Positions 1 to 8,198 of a stretch of 64,000 nt of DNA are shown here, in pieces. A program made the translations under genes and the position numbers. Each line of letters opens with the position of its first letter. Position 1 is the first letter of the stretch. The notes beneath the pieces were generated by a model, which saw only the letters and a program-made list of their open reading frames with translations, was not told where the DNA came from and ran no database searches. Source of the stretch: Mycobacterium xenopi (lineage in GTDB: Bacteria > Actinomycetota > Actinomycetes > Mycobacteriales > Mycobacteriaceae); contig NZ_AP022314.1 in the NCBI RefSeq assembly GCF_009936235.1, positions 2,728,001 to 2,792,000 of the forward strand. Reading direction: 5' to 3'.

Positions 1-8
1 ATTTGCAG

Positions 9-683
9 ATGGACGACCAGGAGGACCCCGAGAAGCGCATCGCCGAGCTGGAACGGCAGCTGGCCGAGCGGACACGCGGCGCCGAACTAGGAAGTCAACA
101 GGTCTCGGTGTCCAGTACTGACGAGACGCCAGGGTCGCCGCCCGCGCCGCCCACTCTGGTGTCACCAACGCCATACAGCAGCGCAGGTTTCCCACGGTGG
201 CAACGCAGCAGCCCGCTGCGCCGGTGGCGCGTGGTCTGGATACTGGTGGCCTTCTGGTTGGTCATGATCCCGCTGGGCAATATTGTGAGTCGGGTATTCA
301 CCCACGTGAGGCAATACTCTTCGCCCCCCTCGTCTTCTACCATGCACCCATCACCGAGCGGTCCGAGCGTCTCGTCTGTTGCGCCGCAACCTTTTCCGAG
401 CGGGCTGATCGTCGCCCGTGGCGGCGTGCTTAGCCTCGGCGGTAACGGGAGATCGCAGACGATCTCATGCAACGACGGCACGCTGAATTTGTCCGGCAAC
501 AACAACACATTCACGGTCACCGGTCACTGTCTCAGGCTGCGGGTTTCAGGCAACTACACTCATGTCACGGTCGACAGTGCCGACACGATCGACGCCGGCG
601 GCATCTACACTGTGACGATCTATCATGCGGGCACACCGACGATCAACAAGTCGGGAATCGACGTTACCGTCAGCCAGGGCTGA
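9..683 (+). CDS. Membrane-anchored DUF3060 protein
   Basis: Protein of 224 aa. The start at the ATG at 9 is preferred over the TTG at 3 because it gives the common mycobacterial opening MDDQEDPEKRIAELERQL. The layout is an acidic N-terminal helix, a Pro/Ser-rich stretch, one hydrophobic segment (about residues 75–95) and an exported C-terminal domain of about 90 residues with repeated Gly-Asn beta-strand turns (LSGNNN, VSGNYTHVTV), typical of DUF3060. DUF3060 proteins are secreted or membrane-anchored and of unknown function. It faces a lipoprotein gene on the other strand. The function is not known; the family call is by eye. Confidence 0.75.
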   Translation: MDDQEDPEKRIAELERQLAERTRGAELGSQQVSVSSTDETPGSPPAPPTLVSPTPYSSAGFPRWQRSSPLRRWRVVWILVAFWLVMIPLGNIVSRVFTHVRQYSSPPSSSTMHPSPSGPSVSSVAPQPFPSGLIVARGGVLSLGGNGRSQTISCNDGTLNLSGNNNTFTVTGHCLRLRVSGNYTHVTVDSADTIDAGGIYTVTIYHAGTPTINKSGIDVTVSQG

Positions 684-747
684 CTGCACGGCGGCAGCCA
701 CCGATCATGTGCGGTCTCGTTCTGTCTTGTGGGCCAAGGGCTTTCAC

Positions 748-1164
748 CTAGTCTGTCTTCTGCCACGGCTGACAGCTGTGGGTCAGAAACGCCGCGTCAC
801 TCGGCTGGAGCGCCACTACCTGAGGACCAATGCTGATGTTGTTGTCGATGATGTCGGTCGGGTTGAGGCTGTTCAGCCTGGCCCAATAGCAATCGGACTC
901 TCCTTGACTGCTCCGACCGGCCGAGCGGTAGGTGCCCAGCACGATATCGGTGCCCACTCGATACGTGCCGTCGGTTTCCATGACCGTTTTGGGGACTGGC
1001 ACCGCCGGTGGTGTGTAGGTCACCGTCACGGTTTTGGTGATGACCGGCTGCACCGTGGACGTCACCGTGGCCGCTATGTCGCTCGACCGCACGCAACCTG
1101 AGAGGAGTATCGCCACTGCCGCAAGAGCGGTCTTCTTCCCCGGCACTGAAGGAGGGTAAAGCAC
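748..1164 (-). CDS. Putative small lipoprotein
   Basis: Protein of 138 aa with a short basic N-terminus, a hydrophobic stretch and the lipobox LLSGC, so it is probably lipid-modified and exported. The mature part opens with a Thr/Val-rich linker and continues with a compact domain containing DGTYRVGTDIVLGTYRS, a motif seen in small actinobacterial secreted proteins. Two cysteines (in DCYW and HSCQPW) could form a disulfide. The start is a GTG at 1164; an in-frame GTG at 1146 would shorten the leader and still leave a signal peptide. No enzymatic motif is visible. Confidence 0.7.
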   Translation of the reverse strand: MLYPPSVPGKKTALAAVAILLSGCVRSSDIAATVTSTVQPVITKTVTVTYTPPAVPVPKTVMETDGTYRVGTDIVLGTYRSAGRSSQGESDCYWARLNSLNPTDIIDNNISIGPQVVALQPSDAAFLTHSCQPWQKTD

Positions 1165-1332
1165 AGAAGCACCGTCCTGACACCGTTTTCAGGTGAACCG
1201 GAAACGACCCTAAGCTTCGCATCGCGGTCGCTAAGCGTATAGCGGGACACGCAACGTTATAGTTCCAGGGCTGAAGCTTCCGTGGGGGCATACGCCCATC
1301 TGTCGTTCCAGGTGCGCGTTACGGTGATCGCC

Positions 1333-1842
1333 ATGCAGGCCGTGACCGCTTCGACAGGTCTGGGTCAGTCGGATTGCGAGCGACTAGTCGCCGGCGCTCT
1401 GGCGCAGCCTGTCCTGGCTGTCACGAGCCTGGCCTACGCCGCCGCCGGGATGGCCGTGCTGTGCTGGGCGGCACGGGTCAGGGCGCCGCTGGCTGGGGCT
1501 GCCGGAGTTGCGCTTGTGGCGGTCGGGGCGGGCAGCTTCGCCTACCACGGACCCCAGCCATCGTGGGCGAAGGTCGCCCACGACTGGTCGATCGTCGCCG
1601 CAGGCGCGGTGTATGCCGTGGGCCTGGCCCGAAGCCGGCGGCGGTGGTCAACGTGGATGGCACCGGCCGGGGTCTTCGCGCTGGGATTGGCCGCCTATGC
1701 CGCCGGGCGCTCCGGGTCTCCGCTGTGCCGGCCGGACAGCCTGTGGCAGTTCCACGGCGCCTGGCATGTGCTCTCCGGCGCTGCCGCGGGCTGGGCCGCA
1801 CTGGCGTTGGCGCCGCGGGGTGGCGCCCACCGCCGCGGGTAG
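1333..1842 (+). CDS. Multi-pass membrane protein, possible CREST-type hydrolase
   Basis: About 169 aa from the ATG at 1333; in-frame GTGs at 1282 and 1324 are alternatives. It has four or five Ala/Gly/Val-rich hydrophobic segments. Between them are the polar clusters GSFAYHG, AHDWS and FHGAWHVLS. This pattern (Ser and His in one segment, a His-Asp pair, then HxxxH near the C-terminus) resembles the metal-binding signature of the CREST superfamily, which includes alkaline ceramidases and PAQR receptors. The family link is an inference from motif spacing only. It lies next to, and convergent with, tRNA-Pro. Confidence 0.6.
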   Translation: MQAVTASTGLGQSDCERLVAGALAQPVLAVTSLAYAAAGMAVLCWAARVRAPLAGAAGVALVAVGAGSFAYHGPQPSWAKVAHDWSIVAAGAVYAVGLARSRRRWSTWMAPAGVFALGLAAYAAGRSGSPLCRPDSLWQFHGAWHVLSGAAAGWAALALAPRGGAHRRG

Positions 1843-1889
1843 CTGAGGACCTGTCGCGGTCGGGGGCATCTGACCTGCGCGTATATCGG

Positions 1890-1963
1890 TCGGGCTGACA
1901 GGATTTGAACCTGCGACCACTTGACCCCCAGTCAAGTGCGCTACCAAACTGCGCCACAGCCCG
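1890..1963 (-). tRNA. tRNA-Pro (anticodon GGG)
   Basis: A 74-nt cloverleaf reads on the minus strand. The acceptor arms CGGGCTG and CAGCCCG pair, followed by discriminator A. The anticodon stem CTTGA/TCAAG encloses the loop CTGGGGG, placing GGG at positions 34–36. The T-arm carries GGTTCAAATCC. CCA is not encoded. It lies downstream of the parA–der operon on the same strand. Confidence 0.95.
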
Positions 1964-2133
1964 GTGTCGCCGTCGCACTATCGGCGGCAGGTCGAAAGCC
2001 TACCCGAGAACGCGGCTGTCGCCGCAATCCCTAACCCGGCGACCAGGTTCGGGTTTGTCCATTGTGTGTTCTTACTCCACAGCCGAAGCTTTGGACGCGT
2101 CTGGTGCCGGTGCGTGTCGCTAGGCTATCGAAC

Positions 2134-2362
2134 GTGAGTTCGACTTGCGTGGACGATCCGCCGGAGGTGAGCGCGGCGTTGGGCGCCTTGGATACGGCGC
2201 TGGCCCGGTGCGCGAGTTGGACTTGCTGGCCCAACAAGCCACCTAGCTGCGCCCCGACCACTCCACACACTGGCCCAACGCAATGCGCTGCGGCAAATTC
2301 AGCCACAGCGACCGCCCCCGGAACGCTTCCTCCTCTACCACGTCGACGCTGAGTGACTTGGA
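2134..2362 (+). pseudogene. Possible decayed DUF222-like gene fragment
   Basis: From a GTG at 2134 the plus strand reads a short acidic/Ala-rich opening (EVSAALGALDTALAR). It then needs a one-base shift near 2210 to continue as VRELDLLAQQ. This helical pattern resembles the N-terminus of DUF222/13E12-type proteins. No intact reading frame follows. The evidence is weak, and this may be ordinary intergenic DNA; together with the neighbouring TauE remnant it suggests a stretch of gene decay. Nothing else recognisable lies between the tRNA (ends 1963) and 2363. Confidence 0.25.
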
Positions 2363-2706
2363 CTAGACGGTCAGCAGCCGGTACAGGCCAATCACACCAA
2401 CCGCGACGACCGCTGTGCGTAGCGTGCTGGGCGATAACCGACGCCCGTAGTGGGCACCCATTTAACCGCCAATTAGCGAGCTGACCGCGATCACACCCGC
2501 GGCGGGCCAATTGATTCGCTGGGAGGCGACAACGGTGCCTGCCGGCGACCAAACCCCACCGCGTTTGACATCGTCGACGTCACCGCCGGGTAGCCGAGCG
2601 CCACCAGCGTCGGAAACGTCAGCAGTGTGCCCGACCCAACGAGCGCATTCATCGCGCCAGCCGTCACACCGGCAAGTGCGATCAGCAGCAGATGCGAAAT
2701 GGGCAC
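2363..2706 (-). pseudogene. TauE/SafE sulfite exporter remnant
   Basis: The first ~50 codons (from the ATG at 2706) match the N-terminus of TauE/SafE anion permeases, including AGAMNALVGSGTLLTFPTL and TSTMSNAVG. After this the frame changes, and a typical C-terminal portion follows (INWPAAGVIAVSSLIGG, then MGAHYGRRLSPSTLRTAVV, ending at the TAG at 2363–2365). The two C-terminal pieces are split by an in-frame TAA where family members have a residue inside the GG-x-x-GA motif. About half of a normal 250-residue protein is missing. This is a decayed gene with an internal deletion, a frameshift and a nonsense codon, lying just downstream of der. Confidence 0.75.
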
Positions 2707-2747
2707 TCCGAAACCCTAATCCGCCCATCCTGAACACAACCTGGCCG

Positions 2748-4130
2748 TCAGCGTTGGCGTGCGCCCCGCTTTTCCCGCACGCGCACGTTGATCCGGATGG
2801 GGCTGCCCTCGAAGCCGAACGTCTCGCGCAGCCGACGTTCCAGAAACCGCCGGTAACCGGCCTCCAGGAACCCGGTGGTGAACAACACGAACGTGGGCGG
2901 ACGCGAAGAGGCCTGCGTCGCAAACAAAATGCGTGGCTGGCGGCCGCCGCGCACCGGTGGCGGCGTAGCGGCAACCACTTCCTTAAGCCACGCGTTCAAC
3001 CGACCAGTGGAGATCCGGGTGTCCCACGACGCCAGCGCCTTTTCCAGCGCCGGCACCAGCTTCTTTACCGCCCGACCAGTTTTGGCGGAGATGTTGACCC
3101 GCTGTGCCCACCGCAATTGCACCAGCTCGCGGTCGATTTCGCGTTCCAACAGCTCGCGCCGATCCTCGTCGACCAGGTCCCACTTGTTGAACGCCAGCAC
3201 CAATGCCCGCCCGGCTTCGATAACCATCGACAGGATCCGCTGGTCTTGCTCAGTCAATGGCACGGAGGCGTCGATCAGCACGATCACCACCTCTGCGGCA
3301 TCGATCGCGCCGTGCGTGCGCACCGACGCGTAATACTCGTGCCCACTGGCCTGACCGACTTTGCGGCGCAGACCCGCCGTGTCGATGAACCGCCACACCT
3401 TGCCGCCCAGCTCGATCAGCGAATCCACCGGATCGACGGTGGTGCCGCCCACCTCGTGCACCACCGCCAGCTGATCACCGGCCAGCCGATTCAGCAGCGA
3501 GCTCTTGCCGACGTTGGGTTTGCCCACCAGCGCCACCCGCCGCGGTCCGCCACCTGCCGACGCCGTCTCCGCCACCTCGGGCAGTGCGGCCACCACTTCG
3601 TCCAGAAGCTCGGCAACGCCTCGCCCGTGCATCGCGCTGATCGCGTACGGCTGGCCGAGTCCCAGCGACCACAGCGCCGCAGCGTCGGCCTCCCCCTTAT
3701 CACTGTCAACTTTGTTGGCCGCCAAAAAGACTGGCTTCCCCGAGCGCCGCAGGATACGAGCTGCCGCCTCATCCCCAGCTGTCGCGCCCACCACCGCGTC
3801 CACCACCAGGATCACCGCGTCGGCGGTACGCATCGCCACCGATGCCTGCTCGGCCACCAACTGCTGCAGCCCCTTCGCGTCCGGCTCCCACCCCCCGGTG
3901 TCTTGTACGACGAACCGCCGACCCGTCCACAGCGCGTCGTAGGAAACCCGGTCTCGGGTCACCCCAGGCACGTCTTGCACTACCGCCTCGCGGCGACCCA
4001 GGATCCGGTTGACCAACGTTGACTTGCCAACGTTCGGCCGACCGACCACCGCCACCACCGGCGGCGCCTCTACAGCGACTTCCTCGAGCTCCCACTCGCT
4101 TTCGTCGCTCCAGGTACCGTCCTGGCTCAT
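2748..4130 (-). CDS. der: Ribosome biogenesis GTPase Der (EngA)
   Basis: Der has 460 aa, the usual size in mycobacteria. It is a tandem-GTPase that helps late assembly of the 50S ribosomal subunit. The first G domain has GRPNVGKST (residues 30–38) and DTGGW; the second, near residue 200, has GKPNVGKSS, DTAGL and NKWD. A C-terminal KH-like domain ends in a basic tail (VREKRGARQR). The ATG start overlaps the cmk stop in ATGA, indicating translational coupling. It is the last gene of the parA–der operon. Confidence 0.98.
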   Translation of the reverse strand: MSQDGTWSDESEWELEEVAVEAPPVVAVVGRPNVGKSTLVNRILGRREAVVQDVPGVTRDRVSYDALWTGRRFVVQDTGGWEPDAKGLQQLVAEQASVAMRTADAVILVVDAVVGATAGDEAAARILRRSGKPVFLAANKVDSDKGEADAAALWSLGLGQPYAISAMHGRGVAELLDEVVAALPEVAETASAGGGPRRVALVGKPNVGKSSLLNRLAGDQLAVVHEVGGTTVDPVDSLIELGGKVWRFIDTAGLRRKVGQASGHEYYASVRTHGAIDAAEVVIVLIDASVPLTEQDQRILSMVIEAGRALVLAFNKWDLVDEDRRELLEREIDRELVQLRWAQRVNISAKTGRAVKKLVPALEKALASWDTRISTGRLNAWLKEVVAATPPPVRGGRQPRILFATQASSRPPTFVLFTTGFLEAGYRRFLERRLRETFGFEGSPIRINVRVREKRGARQR

Positions 4131-4810
4131 TGCACTGCCTCGCTGCGCTGCTTGACCAACTCCAGCAGATGGGCGATCACTTCGGACTCGGTCATCTCGC
4201 TGGTGTCGACGACGACAGCGTCGTCGGCGACCCGCAGCGGCGACACCGCGCGAGTTGAATCGAGGTGGTCACGGCGGCGCACATCTGCGAGCACACTGTC
4301 GTAGTCGTCGGACAAACCTGCGGCGACGTTCTGCTCGTTGCGCCGCCGCGCCCTGGTCTCCGCCGACGCGGTCAGGAAGATCTTCACGTCTGCGTCGGGC
4401 AATACCACCGTTCCGATGTCGCGGCCTTCCACGACGATGCTCGACGGTCCTGCGGCCAGTTCTCGCTGCAGGCCCACCAGCCGCGAACGCACAGCAGGCA
4501 CAGATGACACCGTCGAGACCGCCCGGGTGACTTCGTCGCCACGGATTTCAACCGAAACATCTTCTGCGCCAAGATAACAGCGATCCACATCGGGGTCATA
4601 TCCCACGGACAGCTGCACCGTCGCCGCCAAATCACGCACAGCCGCCTCGTCAGACGGGTCGATGCCAGCGCGCAGCACCGCCAGGGTGACAATCCGATAC
4701 ATAGCACCGGTGTCCAGATATCGGGCTCCCAACGCACGCGCTAATCCTCTTGAGACAGAGGACTTTCCGGTTCCGGCCGGACCGTCGACCGCCACCACGA
4801 CCGGGCTCAC
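4127..4810 (-). CDS. cmk: Cytidylate kinase
   Basis: Protein of 227 aa. It phosphorylates CMP and dCMP to the diphosphates using ATP. The P-loop GPAGTGKSS lies at residues 10–18, followed by the NMP-binding element YLDTGAMYR and, later, VVEGRDIGTVVLPDA and the basic lid TRARRRNEQN. The start is GTG at 4810, overlapping the rluB stop, and the stop overlaps der in ATGA. The chain rluB-cmk-der is conserved across actinobacteria and links pyrimidine nucleotides to ribosome maturation genes. Confidence 0.98.
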   Translation of the reverse strand: MSPVVVAVDGPAGTGKSSVSRGLARALGARYLDTGAMYRIVTLAVLRAGIDPSDEAAVRDLAATVQLSVGYDPDVDRCYLGAEDVSVEIRGDEVTRAVSTVSSVPAVRSRLVGLQRELAAGPSSIVVEGRDIGTVVLPDADVKIFLTASAETRARRRNEQNVAAGLSDDYDSVLADVRRRDHLDSTRAVSPLRVADDAVVVDTSEMTESEVIAHLLELVKQRSEAVQ

Positions 4811-5544
4811 AGGCCCACCGCTTTGTAGAGCTTCCCGATTTCGTTGCGGCCCAACGCCCGGATGCTGCCCGGCCGCTGGTTGCCCAGAGATATCGGGCCG
4901 ATATCGGTGCGCACCAGCGCCTGCACCGGAAACCCTGCAGCGGCCAGCAACCGGCGCACAATGCGTTTGCGACCTTCGTGCAAGGTCAACCGCACCAGCG
5001 TTTTGCCCGGAACCGCGTCGACCACGGCGAAATCGTCCACCGCAGCGCGACCATCGTCCAGCTCGATGCCAGCGCGCAGCTTCTTGCCCAGCGCGCGCGG
5101 CACCGTCCCGGCCACTGTTGCCAGATACGTCTTGGGCACCGCATAGGAGGGGTGCATCAATCGATGCGCCAGCTCACCGTCGTTGGTCAACAGGATCAAC
5201 CCCTCGCTGTCCGCGTCGAGCCGACCGACGTGAAAGAGGTTTTTGTTGCCGCGCACCCTATGCTCGATCAGGTCTCCTATGCATGGCCGGCCGCGGTCAT
5301 CGGCCATGGTCGAGTGCATACCGCGCGGCTTGTTCAACGCCAAATACACCAGCGACTCATCGACGATCACCCGAGCGCCGTCGACCCGGATCACCGATGC
5401 GTCCGGATCGACCCGGGTGCCCAATTCGGTCACCAGCTGCCCATCAACCTCGACACGCCCGTCGGCGATCATCTTCTCAGCGGCGCGCCGCGAAGCAATC
5501 CCCGCCTGCGACAACAGTTTCTGCAGCCGGACGCCCTCAGCCAT
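4807..5544 (-). CDS. rluB: 23S rRNA pseudouridine synthase RluB-type
   Basis: Protein of 245 aa. The N-terminal S4 RNA-binding domain (RLQKLLSQAGIASRRAAEKMI) is followed by the RsuA/RluB/E/F catalytic domain with the motif GRLDADSEGLILLTNDG, whose Asp is the nucleophile. It probably isomerises a uridine in the peptidyl transferase region of 23S rRNA. The ATG at 5544 is chosen over the GTG at 5547 because it forms the coupled TGATG junction with the scpB stop. Its stop overlaps the cmk start. Confidence 0.95.
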   Translation of the reverse strand: MAEGVRLQKLLSQAGIASRRAAEKMIADGRVEVDGQLVTELGTRVDPDASVIRVDGARVIVDESLVYLALNKPRGMHSTMADDRGRPCIGDLIEHRVRGNKNLFHVGRLDADSEGLILLTNDGELAHRLMHPSYAVPKTYLATVAGTVPRALGKKLRAGIELDDGRAAVDDFAVVDAVPGKTLVRLTLHEGRKRIVRRLLAAAGFPVQALVRTDIGPISLGNQRPGSIRALGRNEIGKLYKAVGL

Positions 5545-6239
5545 CACTCCTCGTCCGCGTCGAACGATGTAGGCTGCTCAGGAGCCGCAACGCCACCGAG
5601 TTTGATGAAACGCGGCTCGGCGTCGAGGGATTCGCTAATGTCGTCGATGTTATCGACGTCGGGCAGCAGCGGCGCGATGTCCGGGAGTTCGTCCAGCGAA
5701 GACAATCCCAGTCGCTCCAAAAACAGTTCGGTGGTGGCGTATGTCGTCGCGCCGGTGTCGGGATCGGTGCCCGCCTCGGTGATCAGCCCGCGCGCCAACA
5801 GTGTTCGCATGACGGCGTCGACGTTGACGCCGCGCACCGCGCTGACTCGCGCCCGGGTCACCGGCTGTCGATAGGCCACCACCGCCAGCGTCTCCAAAGC
5901 GGCTCGGGTCAGTTTTGTCCGTGACCCATCGAGCAGCAGCCGCTCGACATAAGGCGCGAACCGGGCACGCGTATACATGCGCCATCCCCCGCCCGCCTCC
6001 CGTAGATCGATACCGCTATCGCGTTCGGCGAGTTCGTCGGCCATCAGCCGCAGTTTGGCGGCGACCCGGTACACGGGTTGCTCGGTGACCGCGGCGAGCG
6101 TCTCCACCGTCACCGGGGCGTCCACCACCAGCAGCAGCGCTTCGAGCACCCGACCGAGCTCGTCGTCGTCGAGTTGCGGCGACGGCTCCAGGCCAGGGAC
6201 GTCGAGCCCCAGGTCGGGCTCGGGCAGTTCCCCGTTCAC
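5544..6239 (-). CDS. scpB: Segregation and condensation protein B
   Basis: Protein of 231 aa with two winged-helix domains (LGRVLEALLLVVDAPVTVETLA; TRAALETLAVVAYRQPVTRARVSAVRG) typical of ScpB, and acidic N- and C-terminal tails. ScpB dimers bind the ScpA linker and Smc to form the bacterial condensin. The GTG start at 6239 overlaps the stop codon of an 18-codon MIRU-like element lying between scpA and scpB. Co-transcription with parA and scpA fits a joint role in chromosome segregation. Confidence 0.96.
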   Translation of the reverse strand: MNGELPEPDLGLDVPGLEPSPQLDDDELGRVLEALLLVVDAPVTVETLAAVTEQPVYRVAAKLRLMADELAERDSGIDLREAGGGWRMYTRARFAPYVERLLLDGSRTKLTRAALETLAVVAYRQPVTRARVSAVRGVNVDAVMRTLLARGLITEAGTDPDTGATTYATTELFLERLGLSSLDELPDIAPLLPDVDNIDDISESLDAEPRFIKLGGVAAPEQPTSFDADEE

Positions 6240-6292
6240 CGGTGCCGCTCCTCCTCGTCGCGTCGCTCCGCGTTGCCGTCGGCGCGGGTCAT
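6236..6292 (-). repeat. MIRU-like intergenic element between scpA and scpB
   Basis: This 57-bp element reads as a complete small frame, MTRADGNAERRDEEERHR. Its ATG overlaps the scpA stop (ATGA) and its TGA overlaps the scpB GTG start (GTGA). Size, acidic/arginine-rich product, the sequence GACGAGGAGGAGCGGC and insertion within start/stop overlaps are hallmarks of mycobacterial interspersed repetitive units (MIRU). Whether the peptide is made is unknown; the element may only preserve translational coupling. Confidence 0.7.
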
Positions 6293-7122
6293 GGTTGATC
6301 TGGCACTTCCGACGAGTCTGCTTTCACCAAGTCTTCGCTGGTCGGCCGTTCTCCGGTCCATGAAACCTGGAGCACACCAAGCGGTTCTGCCTGGTCGAAT
6401 GCTACCGCTCCGGCCCGGTACAGTTCGAGCAGCGCCAGGAACCGGCCGACGATCTCGATCGGTGCCCCGCAGTCGGCGACCAGCTCGGAAAACGACGCCC
6501 AAACGCCGATGCCCCGCGCTTCCAGCAGCTCCAGCAGCTGCTCGGCTTGCTGCGGCACCGAGACCGTCGGGTGGTGCAGATGCTCGATGTCCACCACCGG
6601 GGCCGCCCGGGGCGTCAGCGCGACCGCAGCGATCTGGGCAAACCGCTGGGCGTCTACACCGAGCAAAACCTCGGGCAATAAGTTTGCGAACCGGTCCTCC
6701 ACCGAAACCGCGCGCGGATAGCTACGCAACGCGGCCGCCTCCAGCTCGGCGAACATCTGCGCGACATGCTTGAACGCGCGGTACTGCAGGAGCCGGGCGA
6801 ACAGCAGGTCACGGACCTCCAGCAGCGCCAGGTCCTCCTGGTCTTCGACCTGCCCAGCGGGCAGCAACCGCGCCGCCTTGAGGTCGAGCAGCGTCGCAGC
6901 GACCACCAGGAACGCGGTGGTCTCTTCCAGCTCGAGGTCAGGCCCGATCGCACGGGTGTAGGCGATGAATTCGTCGGTGACCTGATGCAGCGCCACCTCG
7001 GTCACGTCGAGCCGGTGCGCGAAGATCAGCTGCAACAACAGGTCGAACGGCCCCTCGAAGTTGGTGAGCCGGACCTGAAAGCCGTTTTGGGGAGAGACCT
7101 CGAACTCCAAGCGATCGTTCAC
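6289..7122 (-). CDS. scpA: Segregation and condensation protein A
   Basis: Protein of 277 aa. ScpA is the kleisin that bridges Smc heads and binds ScpB. The N-terminal motif VRLTNFEGPFDLLLQLI and the following HRLDVTEVALHQVTDEFIAY are diagnostic. The middle region is helical, and a C-terminal winged helix includes FSELVADCGAPIEIVGRFLALLEL. The GTG start overlaps the parA stop in GTGA. The stop overlaps the start of the MIRU-like frame that separates it from scpB. Confidence 0.96.
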   Translation of the reverse strand: MNDRLEFEVSPQNGFQVRLTNFEGPFDLLLQLIFAHRLDVTEVALHQVTDEFIAYTRAIGPDLELEETTAFLVVAATLLDLKAARLLPAGQVEDQEDLALLEVRDLLFARLLQYRAFKHVAQMFAELEAAALRSYPRAVSVEDRFANLLPEVLLGVDAQRFAQIAAVALTPRAAPVVDIEHLHHPTVSVPQQAEQLLELLEARGIGVWASFSELVADCGAPIEIVGRFLALLELYRAGAVAFDQAEPLGVLQVSWTGERPTSEDLVKADSSEVPDQP

Positions 7123-7982
7123 GCGCCGAAGCGGTCGATGACCTCGCGGGCCAATGAACGATACGCCTCGGCACCGCTGGACTTGGGCGCCCAGGACGTG
7201 ATGGGTTCACCGGCGACGCTGGTCTCCGGGAAGCGCACTGTGCGAGTGATGACGGTGTCGAACACGAGGTCGCCGAACCGCTCCACGACGCGGGCCATGA
7301 CTTCACGGGCGTTGACGGTGCGCGGGTCGTAGCGGGTGATCAGAATCCCGCTGATTTCCAGCTTCGGGTTGAGCCGATCGCGCACCTTCTCGACAGTATC
7401 GGTGAGCAGGGCCAGGCCGCGCAGTGCGAAGTATTCGCATTCGGTGGGGATTACCACGCCGTCGGAGCATGCCAGACCGTTGACGGTGAGCAGCCCCAGG
7501 GACGGCTGGCAATCGATCAGCACATAGTCGTAGCGGTCGAGCACCGGGTGCAGTGCTCGCGCCAGGGTCTGCTCACGCCCCACCTCGTTGACCAGCTGGA
7601 TCTCGGCGGCTGACAGATCGATATTGCTTGGCACCAAGTCCATGTGCTTGACGCGGGTGTGGATCAGCACGTCGTCGATCGACACCCGCGGCTCGACCAG
7701 CAGGTTGTGAATGGTGCTCTCCAGCTCGTAGTGGGGCACACCGAGTCCAGCTGAGAGGGCGCCCTGCGGGTCCATGTCCACCAGCAGCACCCGCCGCCCG
7801 TAGTCGGCCAGCGCGGCGCCCAGGTTGATCACAGATGTGGTCTTGCCGACGCCGCCCTTCTGGTTACACATCGCGACGACCTTCGCCGGTCCGTGAGAGG
7901 TACGTGGTTTGGGGTCGGGAATTACCCGGGGCGGCCGTCCGGTGAGGCCGATACCCGCGCCATGGTCGGAGTCATCGGTCAT
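7119..7982 (-). CDS. ParA-family chromosome partitioning ATPase
   Basis: About 287 aa from the ATG at 7982 (an in-frame GTG at 7991 is also possible). It is a Walker-type cytoskeletal ATPase with the deviant P-loop CNQKGGVGKTTSVINLG near residue 40, DMDPQGALS and DCQPSLGLLT. It is the Soj/ParA-like partner found next to scpAB in actinobacteria (Rv1708 type), distinct from the origin-proximal parA. The ATG overlaps the stop of a 19-codon upstream MIRU-like frame in ATGA, which supports this start. It heads the operon through der. Confidence 0.93.
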   Translation of the reverse strand: MTDDSDHGAGIGLTGRPPRVIPDPKPRTSHGPAKVVAMCNQKGGVGKTTSVINLGAALADYGRRVLLVDMDPQGALSAGLGVPHYELESTIHNLLVEPRVSIDDVLIHTRVKHMDLVPSNIDLSAAEIQLVNEVGREQTLARALHPVLDRYDYVLIDCQPSLGLLTVNGLACSDGVVIPTECEYFALRGLALLTDTVEKVRDRLNPKLEISGILITRYDPRTVNAREVMARVVERFGDLVFDTVITRTVRFPETSVAGEPITSWAPKSSGAEAYRSLAREVIDRFGA

Positions 7983-8038
7983 GGGCGCCACTCCTCGATC
8001 CCGGCTGCGCCGGCACCAACGTGGTCGGCGCGGGTCAT
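7979..8038 (-). repeat. MIRU-like element upstream of parA
   Basis: A 60-bp small frame reads MTRADHVGAGAAGIEEWRP. It shares the opening ATGACCCGCGCCGAC with the scpA–scpB element and ends in an ATGA overlap with parA. The centre is diverged from the other copy. It may be a degenerate MIRU, or a short leader peptide or N-terminal extension preceding parA. Confidence 0.5.
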
Positions 8039-8198
8039 GCCCGGTCGCGGCTTGTCGTCGACCGCTCAGAAAAATCGAGCGGCACTGGTCTGGTGACGAA
8101 CAGGCTAGTGGCGGACATCGCAGGAAAGTCTAACGGCTTAACGCGCCTGCGCCGGGAAACCTGCAGGCAACGTCACCAGCCAATTCCGGCGGCCACTG

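Noticed and set aside
2511..4022. 503-codon plus-strand open frame opposite der.
   Set aside because: No recognisable domain, wholly antisense to an essential conserved GTPase gene.
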